A DNA stretch of 46,691 nucleotides from Sphingomonas sp. PR090111-T3T-6A (GTDB lineage Bacteria > Pseudomonadota > Alphaproteobacteria > Sphingomonadales > Sphingomonadaceae): positions 1-46,691 of the forward strand of contig NZ_AORL01000024.1 in assembly GCF_000383095.1 (NCBI RefSeq). The letters run 5' to 3'. The notes beneath the pieces are model-generated. The model saw only the letters and a program-made list of their open reading frames with translations, made no database searches and was not told the DNA's origin. The translations under genes and the position numbers were made by a program. This document shows, one piece after another, positions 17,667 to 25,082 of this stretch. Every line of letters begins with the position of its first letter. Positions within the stretch are counted from its first letter, which is position 1.

Positions 17667-19003
17667 GTGCGGATATTCAAGGGAGCGGCCAGCCTCGCGC
17701 TTGCCTTTGGCCTGGCGAACGGCGCGCAGGCGGCGGATGTGGCGATCCATGCGGGGCGGCTGATCGACGGCACCGGCTCGGCGCCCAAATCCCAGGTCAC
17801 CATCCTCGTCCATGACGATCGCATCGTCTCGGTGACGCCGGGCTTCACCCAGCCGGCAGGCGCCAGCGTGATCGACCTGTCGAAAGCCACGGTGCTGCCC
17901 GGCCTGATCGATTGCCACGTCCATATCACGGGCCAGTTCGACGGCGGCGATCCGATCCGCGAGATGGTCACCACCACCGGTTATGACGCCGCCTACAAGG
18001 CGCCGGCTTATGCCCGCGCCACGCTCGAGGCCGGCTTCACCAGCGTGCGGGACGTCGGCGCTTCCACCGAGCTGGTCGTCGCGATGAAGCGCGCCATCGC
18101 GAACGGCACGATCGCCGGCCCGCGCATGTGGGTGGCGGGTGCGCCGCTCGGGCCGACCGGCGGGCACAGCGACAGCCATTCGGGGCTCGATCCCGCGATC
18201 GAGAATCCGGAATGGAACGAGGCGATCATCGACGGCGTGGACAGCGCCATCCGTGCCGTCCGCAAGCACCGGCAGGAAGGCGCCGATCTCATCAAGATCA
18301 TGCCCTCCGGCGGCGTGCTCTCGGTCAACGACGATCCCAATCTCCAGTTGCTGAGCGATGCCGAGATCAAGGCCGTGGTGGATACCGCACACGCGCTGGG
18401 CATGAAGGTCGCCGCGCATATTCACGGCCGCGAGGCGGTCGACCATGCCGTATCGCTCGGCGTCGATAGCGTCGAGCATGGCAGCTATGCGGGTGCCGAA
18501 AGCTATCCGTTGTTCAAGAGCCACGGCACCTATCTCGTCCCGACCTTGCTGATCGGCCAGAAGGTCTACGAGATCGCCAAGGCCCATCCCGAGCAGCTTC
18601 CCCCTCCTCGGCCGCCAAGGCGCTGGAAGTCGCGCCCCATCTGCGCGAGAATCTGGGCGCCGCCTATCGCGCTGGCGTGAAGATCGCCTTCGGCACCGAT
18701 CAGGGGCTGGTCCCCCACGGCCAGAATGCCCGCGAGTTCGCCCTGATGGTGCAGGCCGGCATGACGCCGATGGACGCGATCCTCGCCGCCACCCGAAACG
18801 CCGCCGACCTGATCGGCGACGCGAAGGATATCGGCTCGATCCAGCCCGGCCGCTTCGCCGACATCGTGGCGGTGTCCGGCGATCCGCTCACGGACGTGAG
18901 CGAGCTGACCCGCGTGCAGTTCGTGATGAAGGGCGGCACGGTCTACAAGGCGGACGGCAAGGCCAGCGGCGCCGGCGGGATCGTGGATGCGGGCGGGCAC
19001 TGA
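17667..19003 (+). pseudogene. Secreted metal-dependent amidohydrolase, frameshifted
   Basis: An imidazolonepropionase/prolidase-like amidohydrolase. From GTG 17667 it has a signal peptide (ending NGAQAA), the beta-sandwich start (IHAGRLIDGTG), metal ligands HVH (His84, His86), the bridging-Lys region LIKIMPSGGV, HIHG and VEHGSYA. At 18600-18604 a run of five C shifts the frame: the first frame ends at 18680 after about 26 wrong residues. The rest continues in another frame (AAKALEVAPHLREN, then FGTDQG with the last catalytic Asp, to 19003). Six Cs would restore a protein of about 445 residues. Either a true mutation or a homopolymer sequencing error. It faces the ECF/TonB operon and may have hydrolysed an imported peptide-like ligand. 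Confidence 0.85.
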
Positions 19004-19048
19004 GCGGGCGTCGAACACCAGCCCATCCCGGATCAGCGGTCACTGGCC

Positions 19049-19085
19049 CCCGAACGACGGCGCCTGACGGAAACCGTCGTTCGAG
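19049..19085. terminator. Strong hairpin after the amidohydrolase gene
   Basis: A perfect 10-base stem, CGAACGACGG (19051-19060) with CCGTCGTTCG (19074-19083), around a 13-base loop, 47 bases after the amidohydrolase stop. No T run follows on the plus strand, so it is a factor-dependent terminator or a structured site. The rest of the gap 19004-19295 has no gene. Confidence 0.5.
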
Positions 19086-19166
19086 GGCTGGATCGCGGAC
19101 ATTGCTCTTGCTCAGGTTCGAAGCATGAGCATGCGGGATTGCCGAAATCCCGGTCCCATACACCGG

Positions 19167-19180
19167 GTACCATATGATAC
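19167..19180. promoter_or_regulatory. Near-perfect palindrome upstream of the second LytTR gene
   Basis: GTACCATATGATAC is a palindrome apart from one mismatched pair, in an AT-rich patch about 115 bases before the LytTR start. It could be an operator for that gene. There is no second copy nearby. Confidence 0.3.
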
Positions 19181-19295
19181 ATGACGGATCGTGTCGCGCG
19201 ACGCGCACAGGCCGCCGGGATTCCCGGTGACCCTGGCGACGGGCGATCGCACCGGGGGGCGAGGGTCTGCCCGATTGGAATGAGAGATTGCCGAG

Positions 19296-20075
19296 ATGTA
19301 CCGAACCGAACGAAGAGCGTTCTTGATCGGCGGCGGCCTCATCCTAATCGGCTATTCGGCAACGCTTTCGGTCGCGCATAACCTGTGGCTTCCGGAAGCG
19401 ATTCCCGCCGGCTTCGCCAATACGCTTCCCACCCTGCTCTTCGGTGCTGCCGCCTACTGGATCATCGTGCGCTTCGTTGCCGGTCAGTCGACGACCGTGC
19501 AGGCCGTCGCTCATCTTCTCGTCGGAACGGCCTTTGCCGTGCTCACCTACTGGCTGCTGCTGGTGATGCTCGGCGTGCTCGATGGCGTGTCGGCGACGCA
19601 GTTCGAAGTCCGGCCTTTCGCCAGCCGGGCGATGGCGTGGCAGTTGCTGCAGAATGTGACGACCTATGGCGTTGTCGCGCTCTTCGCCTATCGGCCGCGG
19701 CAGCGCGGCGAAGCAGCGCCGGTCGCGGAAGGCTCGCCCCCGCGCAATCCGCTGTCGCGCTATTTCATCCGGAGCGGCGACGAAATCCTGCCGGTTGATG
19801 TCGACGCGATCGTCAGCATCACGGGCGCGGACGATTATGCCGAGGTCGCGACCGCAACCGGCCGGCATCTGGCGCGCATGACACTGGCGAAATTCGAGCA
19901 GACGCTCGATCCCGCCCGCTTCGCTCGCGTTCACCGATCGAGGATCGTCAATCTGCAGCGCGTCACGCTGGCGGAGCCGGCGGGCGACGGGCGCCTGCTC
20001 CTCCACCTGAGCAATGGCGAGAGAATCGTGACGAGCCGTGCCGGGGCGGCGGCCCTTCGCGAACGGGTTCTCTGA
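19296..20075 (+). CDS. Membrane-anchored LytTR DNA-binding regulator (second copy)
   Basis: 259 residues. About four hydrophobic spans lie in residues 10-130 (for example FLIGGGLILIGYSATLSVA and YWLLLVMLGVLDGV). The C-terminal LytTR domain begins near NPLSRYFIRSGDEILPVDV, with AIVSITGADDYAEV and ARFARVHRSRIVNLQRV. This is the same layout as the regulator at 8284-9213, but the sequences are not close copies. The ATG at 19296 has GAGATT shortly before it. The CocE/NonD hydrolase gene follows 109 bases later on the same strand and is the probable target or partner. Signal unknown. Confidence 0.85.
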   Translation: MYRTERRAFLIGGGLILIGYSATLSVAHNLWLPEAIPAGFANTLPTLLFGAAAYWIIVRFVAGQSTTVQAVAHLLVGTAFAVLTYWLLLVMLGVLDGVSATQFEVRPFASRAMAWQLLQNVTTYGVVALFAYRPRQRGEAAPVAEGSPPRNPLSRYFIRSGDEILPVDVDAIVSITGADDYAEVATATGRHLARMTLAKFEQTLDPARFARVHRSRIVNLQRVTLAEPAGDGRLLLHLSNGERIVTSRAGAAALRERVL

Positions 20076-20184
20076 CCGTCACGCACCGGCGGTTCGCCGT
20101 TCCAGGCGTCCTTTCGCCGACTTCTTCCTGCCTTTGCGCTGAGGTTCCATAGGATTGGCTCGTCCGGAGCAAAGGGCGAGGCGA

Positions 20185-22467
20185 ATGGCGAGCACGAAGA
20201 CGATCCTGATTCTTGCGGCGCTATTTTGTGCCGCGCCAACAGGCGCCCGCCCTGCCGATGCCCAGCAGGTTCCTTACGGGCTTGCCGCACGCGACGCGGC
20301 ATCGCTCGATGGCAGCAGGGTCGCCGAGATTGCCCGGCGCGTTCTCGACATGCCGGCGGGCCATCGACCCCTCACCCTTCGCGAGCGCGGCATTCTGTTC
20401 CTGGCGGCTGGGGACTACGGGCGCGCTGCCGGATACTTCAAGGGTCGGAGGTGCAGGTCTTCCCCCGACCCTGCCGAGGCACGTCGCTGTTTCCTGGGCG
20501 CCTATGCCCTCGCCCGTCAGGCCTCGCTTCCGCAGGGCCGTTCGTTCGACACAGCCTTGGGCGAGCAGTTGGCCCGGCGGATCGGATCGCTCGACGGCGT
20601 AGGCGAGGAGCAGGTCTTCGCCTGGCTCCGAACGCGCGACGCGCTGGCGGGGAACGAACTCGACAGTCTGCTCGGCCGGCTTGCGGGGGCCGATCGCATC
20701 AACGTCGACGACGCCATCGCGCTGGCGTACGCCACCACGACCTTCGAGGCGTCGCGCGCGGCGAAGCAGGCGACCGACACCTTCATCGCGCGGGAACGGG
20801 CGCGGCGCTACAGGATCGAGGAGTCCATTCTCATCCACACCCCGCAGGGCGCTTCGCTCGCCGCGACGCTCGTCCGCCCGAGGAATGCGACGTCGCCGCT
20901 GCCGACGGCGATGTTGTTCACCATCTATGCCGACCAGGCACGCAATCTGGAGATAGCGGCCACCGCCGCGGCGCACGGCTATGCCGGCATCGTCGTCAAC
21001 GCGCGGGGCAAGCTGCAAAGCCCCGACACGATCCGTCCCTATGAAGTCGAAACGGACGACACGGTCGCCGCGATCGGCTGGGTGAGCCGGCAGCGCTGGA
21101 GCGACGAACGCGTCGGCATGTATGGCGGCAGCTACAGCGGCTTTGCCGCCTGGGCGGCAACCAAGCATCTGCCTCGGGCGCTCAAGACGATCGTCCCCTA
21201 TGCCGCCGCGATACCCGGCCAGGGCCTGCCGATGGAGAACAATGTCTTTCTCAACGCGAATTACGGCTGGCCCTTCTACGTCGCCGACAATCGCACGCTC
21301 GACCGGAAAACCTATAACGACCCGGAGCGGTGGTCGGCGCTCAACGACCGGTGGTATCAAAGCGGGCGGCGCTATCGCGACATCGACAAGGTGGACGGCA
21401 CGCCCAATCCCTGGCTTCAGCGGTGGCTGCAACATCCCTCCTATGATGCCTATTGGCAGGCGATGGTGCCCTACGGCGAAGACTTCGCGAAGATCGATAT
21501 CCCCGTTCTGACGATCAGCGGCTATTATGACGACGGACAGATCTCCGCGCTCCGCTACCTGAAACAGCATTACCTCTATCGACCCAAGGCCGATCATTAT
21601 CTGGTGATCGGCCCCTATGACCATTTCGGCTCGCAAAAACCGTTCAAGGACCCGGAATTGCGCGGCTATGCGATCGATCCCGCCGCGCAGTTCGACACGA
21701 TCGGGCTTACCTTCGCCTGGTTCGATCATGTCTTTCGGGGGAAGGCGCTGCCGGCGCTGCTGAAGGACCGGATCAACTATGAAGTCATGGGCGCGAATCT
21801 CTGGCGTCACGCCCCCTCACTGGATGCGATGAGCCAGAGCAGCCGGATGCTCTATCTCACGAACGTGCGGAAAGGCGGGCGCTATCGGCTTTCGCCGGTG
21901 CGGCCCGGGCAGCGTGGCGCGATTCCGGAGACCGTCGATTTCGCGGACCGCACCACGACCGGCGCCGGCTATTATCCTTATCCGATCGTCAATCGGCATC
22001 CCGATCTTTCGACCGGTCTCGTATTTGAGACGGAGCCGTTCGATCACGCGACCGAGATAAGCGGCGCCTTCTCGGGCGTCTTGCGCGCGCGCATCAACAA
22101 GCGGGACTTCGATTTCCTCGTCGCGCTCTACGAGTTGCGGCCGGACGGAAGCACGTTCGCCCTGTCCTATTACCTGGGGCGCGCGAGCTATGTGCGCGAC
22201 ATCACCCGGCGCGAGCTGCTGACGCCGGGTGCGGTGAGCGTGCTGCCGTTCGACCGGACGCGTGTCGTCAGCCGCAAGCTGGCGGCGGGAAGTCGCCTTG
22301 TCATCGTCGTCGATGTCCTCAGAAACGGCTTCCACCAGATCAACTACGGAACGGGCGGGGATGTCGGTGACGAGTCCATCGCCGATGCGCGGGAACCGCT
22401 GCGGGTCGAGTGGCAGACCGACAGCTTCGTGCGCATACCCGTGACGGCCGTGCGCGCAGGCCCCTGA
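20185..22467 (+). CDS. Secreted CocE/NonD-family hydrolase (X-Pro dipeptidyl-peptidase S15 fold)
   Basis: 760 residues from the ATG at 20185, which has GGGCGAGG just upstream; a longer TTG start adds ten residues before the signal peptide. After the export signal comes a helical N-terminal region of about 180 residues, then the alpha/beta hydrolase core with GGSYSG (nucleophile Ser316), GYYDDG (Asp449 or Asp450) and GPYDHFG (His480), and a C-terminal jelly-roll domain (PVRPGQRGAIPETVDF onward). The family cleaves acyl, ester or proline-peptide bonds (cocaine esterase, glutaryl acylase). The long N-terminal helical domain is unusual for plain CocE. Substrate unknown; context suggests control by the upstream LytTR protein. 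Confidence 0.88.
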   Translation: MASTKTILILAALFCAAPTGARPADAQQVPYGLAARDAASLDGSRVAEIARRVLDMPAGHRPLTLRERGILFLAAGDYGRAAGYFKGRRCRSSPDPAEARRCFLGAYALARQASLPQGRSFDTALGEQLARRIGSLDGVGEEQVFAWLRTRDALAGNELDSLLGRLAGADRINVDDAIALAYATTTFEASRAAKQATDTFIARERARRYRIEESILIHTPQGASLAATLVRPRNATSPLPTAMLFTIYADQARNLEIAATAAAHGYAGIVVNARGKLQSPDTIRPYEVETDDTVAAIGWVSRQRWSDERVGMYGGSYSGFAAWAATKHLPRALKTIVPYAAAIPGQGLPMENNVFLNANYGWPFYVADNRTLDRKTYNDPERWSALNDRWYQSGRRYRDIDKVDGTPNPWLQRWLQHPSYDAYWQAMVPYGEDFAKIDIPVLTISGYYDDGQISALRYLKQHYLYRPKADHYLVIGPYDHFGSQKPFKDPELRGYAIDPAAQFDTIGLTFAWFDHVFRGKALPALLKDRINYEVMGANLWRHAPSLDAMSQSSRMLYLTNVRKGGRYRLSPVRPGQRGAIPETVDFADRTTTGAGYYPYPIVNRHPDLSTGLVFETEPFDHATEISGAFSGVLRARINKRDFDFLVALYELRPDGSTFALSYYLGRASYVRDITRRELLTPGAVSVLPFDRTRVVSRKLAAGSRLVIVVDVLRNGFHQINYGTGGDVGDESIADAREPLRVEWQTDSFVRIPVTAVRAGP

Positions 22468-22500
22468 TAACAGTCCGGGCGGTGCAGGGCAGCGCGGACC

Positions 22501-23370
22501 TCAGGCCGATCGGAAGCCATAGTCGAGCAGGTATGGATAACCGTCGATGCTGCCCGGACGCGTGTCGTTGGCGCTATGGATGCGCGTCATGGGTACGGGC
22601 GGCTCGCCGCCTGGAATGGCGAGAATGTTCGTGTCGCCCGAGACGGATGTCTGCACATCGGTACGCTTCGTCGCATTCGGCGTAACGAAGGGGGCGAACA
22701 GCCAGAACACGCCATAGCCCGCGTCCAGGAATTTCTGGGTTATCGCTATCGAGTTCGCATCGCCCTTGTGCTCGATCACCCAGCTCTGATTGCGCGAGGC
22801 CAGGAGGTTGGGCGCGCCCGCCAGGACGTCGGTTTCATGGCCCTCGACGTCGATTTTGATGACGCGGGTTTGAGGCGGCGCGATCTCGTCGAGCGTGCAC
22901 ATCCGAACCGTCTCTGTCGGTGCCGAGCCGGGATTGCCGCGAAAACTCAGGGCTCCGAAGTTGATGGCGCTTTCAAGAGACGGGGCCGGAAACCGGGCGA
23001 GGCCGGCTGTCGCGCCCGCGGCGGCGTGGTGAACGTCGAGATTGGTGAGCCGGTTCGCGAGAGCGTTGGTCGAGAGGATCATCGCCAGATGCCGGTTCGC
23101 CTCGATCGCGACGACCCGAGCGGCGGGATGGCGGGCGGCGATCGGCACGGCCATCGTGCCGATATTCGCGCCGACATCCAGAAAGGCGCCGCCTTTCGCC
23201 ATCAGCTTGTCGATGACATCGAGTTCGGGCCGGGCGAATTCGCCCGCGCGCCGGAGGGACGCCCCGACGACCTCATCCGCCATGGGGAAAAGGAAATCGA
23301 GGCCATAGGCGCGCGTCATGTCCAGCATTGCGTGCTCGTAGCAGGAGCTTCCCCGACGCACATCCTTCAA
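22501..23370 (-). CDS. FkbM-family SAM methyltransferase
   Basis: 289 residues from a TTG at 23370; an ATG at 23328 (14 codons in) is an alternative, and neither has a strong ribosome site. The SAM-binding motif FLDVGANIGTMAVPIA (about 63-78) is followed by VVAIEANRH and the FkbM signature VIKIDVEGHE (about 169-178). Family members methylate hydroxyl groups on sugars, polyketides or other small molecules. It is convergent with the CocE gene and divergent from the second sigma gene. No glycan or polyketide genes adjoin it, so the acceptor cannot be named. Confidence 0.85.
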   Translation of the reverse strand: MKDVRRGSSCYEHAMLDMTRAYGLDFLFPMADEVVGASLRRAGEFARPELDVIDKLMAKGGAFLDVGANIGTMAVPIAARHPAARVVAIEANRHLAMILSTNALANRLTNLDVHHAAAGATAGLARFPAPSLESAINFGALSFRGNPGSAPTETVRMCTLDEIAPPQTRVIKIDVEGHETDVLAGAPNLLASRNQSWVIEHKGDANSIAITQKFLDAGYGVFWLFAPFVTPNATKRTDVQTSVSGDTNILAIPGGEPPVPMTRIHSANDTRPGSIDGYPYLLDYGFRSA

Positions 23371-23495
23371 TGTTGCGCCAAGGCGAGCGGCGACGTGAGG
23401 GAGCGTGCCCTAATCCGCGCCGGCCATCTGCCGCCCCGACTGTCACGATAATTTCTCAATACGGATCCAAAGATCGCCTTGGAGACGTTGGAAAT

Positions 23496-24068
23496 TTGAG
23501 CATTTGCCCCCCTCATATCGTCCGATGGGTGTCGCTTCATGTGATCCCGCAGGAGCAGAAGGTCAGGGGAGCACTGCGTCGGCTGGGTGTCGCCGAGAGC
23601 GACATCGATGACCTGATCCAGGACGCCTATTGTCGCCTGACGACGCTCAAGTCCGTCGACCATATCGATCGGCCGGGCGCCTATTTCATGCAGATCGTCA
23701 AGAATGCCTGGCGCGACAGCCTCCGGCGCGCGCGGGTCGTCCGGCTTGAGGATTTTACGGAAAACGCCGCGCCGATCGTCGTGGACGAGGCGACAGGTGT
23801 CGAGGCCACGATCTTCGCGCGCGAGCAGCTCGGGCTGATCGAGGCCTTGCTGGCGACGCTGCCCGAGCGATGCCGGACGATCTTCACCTGGAAGCGGATG
23901 GAAGGGATACCGCAGCGGGAAATCGCGAGGCGACTTGGCGTTAGTGAGAATGTAGTCGAGAACGATGTCCAGAAGGCGCTTCGCCTGATCCAGCGAGCGC
24001 TCAGAGACACCGGCGAAGAAGAGCGGGAAGAGTGGAAGATTGACGACAAGCGGCAGAAAATCGGTTGA
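23496..24068 (+). CDS. fecI: ECF RNA polymerase sigma factor, FecI-like (second)
   Basis: About 190 residues from the TTG at 23496. Region 2 is seen as DIDDLIQDAYCRLTTL and region 4 as LPERCRTIFTWKRMEGIPQREIARRLGVSENVVEND. The N-terminal RWVSLHVIPQEQKVRGAL matches the conserved head of FecI-like factors, so a start at or a little before it is right; GTG 23529 is an alternative. A frame back to 23328 overlaps the divergent methyltransferase gene and is rejected. It overlaps the FecR gene by 29 bases. No copy of the GGAA-N14-GTC motif is seen before it, unlike the first sigma gene. Confidence 0.9.
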   Translation: MSICPPHIVRWVSLHVIPQEQKVRGALRRLGVAESDIDDLIQDAYCRLTTLKSVDHIDRPGAYFMQIVKNAWRDSLRRARVVRLEDFTENAAPIVVDEATGVEATIFAREQLGLIEALLATLPERCRTIFTWKRMEGIPQREIARRLGVSENVVENDVQKALRLIQRALRDTGEEEREEWKIDDKRQKIG

Positions 24069-25005
24069 GGAACTGGAGGCCGAGGCGACAGCCTGGGCTT
24101 TGAAAATCGACGCCGCGCCGGATCAGCCTCCTCCGGGACTGAATGAGTGGTTCGCCCAGAATCCGAAGCACGCCGGCGCCCTGCTGCGCGCGCAGGCGAC
24201 GCTGGCCCTGTTCGAGCCGGCTTCCCATGCCGAGGATTCACCGGCCGAAAGCGGGAAAGCCTCGAACTGGAAACGGCTGGCCATCGCGGGTGGCGGAACG
24301 GCCGCATTGGCGGCATCGGTCGCGGCCTTCCTGCTCATCGGCCCGCCGAACGAACGCTACGAGACCCAGATCGGCGAGGTCCGGTCGGTGGCGCTCAGCG
24401 ATGGCTCGTCGGTGTCGATCGACGCCAAGAGCCGGATCGACATCGCCTTCGACGCGACGCACCGCGACGTGCACATGCAGTCCGGGAAAGCGCTGTTCCG
24501 CGCGGCGCACAATGCGGAGCGCCCTTTCCGCGTGATCGTGGACAATATCGTCATCACCGACATCGGCACCACCTTCCAGGTGGCGGATGACGATCCATCC
24601 GGAGATGTCGAGGTTCTCGTCACGCAGGGCGCTGTCCGCGTCGATGCTCCGGCGGGCCGGGTCGATCTGACGGCGGGCCAGCGGGCCCGGTTCTCGAAGC
24701 TGGCAGCGAACGGCCCCCTGCCGAAAACCGTCCGCATCGCGCCCGCCGACATCGAGCGGATGCTGGCGTGGCGGGACGGCCGGCTCGAGCTGGACGGCGA
24801 AACGCTGGACAGTGCGGTCGCTGCCATCAACCGGCATAGCCGGCTGCAACTGCGCGTCGGCAACGCCGGGCTGGGCCGGGAAAGCCTCTATGGATCGTTT
24901 CGCATGGACGACGCGGCCGGCTTTGCACGCGCGGCCGCGGTGAGCCTCGGCACCGAGGCCCGCTCCGATCCGGACGGCATCGTCATCGGCCCCTCGAAAA
25001 AATAA
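24040..25005 (+). CDS. fecR: FecR-type anti-sigma/sensor protein (second)
   Basis: 321 residues from TTG 24040, inside the end of the sigma gene. The DUF4880-like head (ATAWALKIDAAP, LNEWFAQNPKHAGALLRAQ) is followed by one membrane span (about 80-101, AIAGGGTAALAASVAAFLLIG seen in parts) and the periplasmic FecR domain (QIGEVRSVALSDGSSVSIDA, KALFRAAHNAERPFRV). A C-terminal segment (LYGSFRMDDAAGFARAAAV) would meet the receptor STN domain. It relays ligand binding at the following receptor to the sigma factor. Confidence 0.92.
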   Translation: MTTSGRKSVEELEAEATAWALKIDAAPDQPPPGLNEWFAQNPKHAGALLRAQATLALFEPASHAEDSPAESGKASNWKRLAIAGGGTAALAASVAAFLLIGPPNERYETQIGEVRSVALSDGSSVSIDAKSRIDIAFDATHRDVHMQSGKALFRAAHNAERPFRVIVDNIVITDIGTTFQVADDDPSGDVEVLVTQGAVRVDAPAGRVDLTAGQRARFSKLAANGPLPKTVRIAPADIERMLAWRDGRLELDGETLDSAVAAINRHSRLQLRVGNAGLGRESLYGSFRMDDAAGFARAAAVSLGTEARSDPDGIVIGPSKK

Positions 25006-25018
25006 CCAACGGCGATAA

Positions 25019-25043
25019 GGAAACCGTCCCCCACGGCGTCGAG
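25019..25043 (+). promoter_or_regulatory. Putative ECF promoter for the second STN-TonB receptor
   Basis: GGAAA (25019-25023), 14 bases, then GTCGAG (25038-25043). The layout equals that found before the first sigma gene and first receptor (GGAAT-N14-GTC). It sits in the gap between the FecR stop and the receptor start. Confidence 0.42.
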
Positions 25044-25082
25044 GAGGTGAACCGTCACTCCGACCGACCCAAGGGGACCTTC

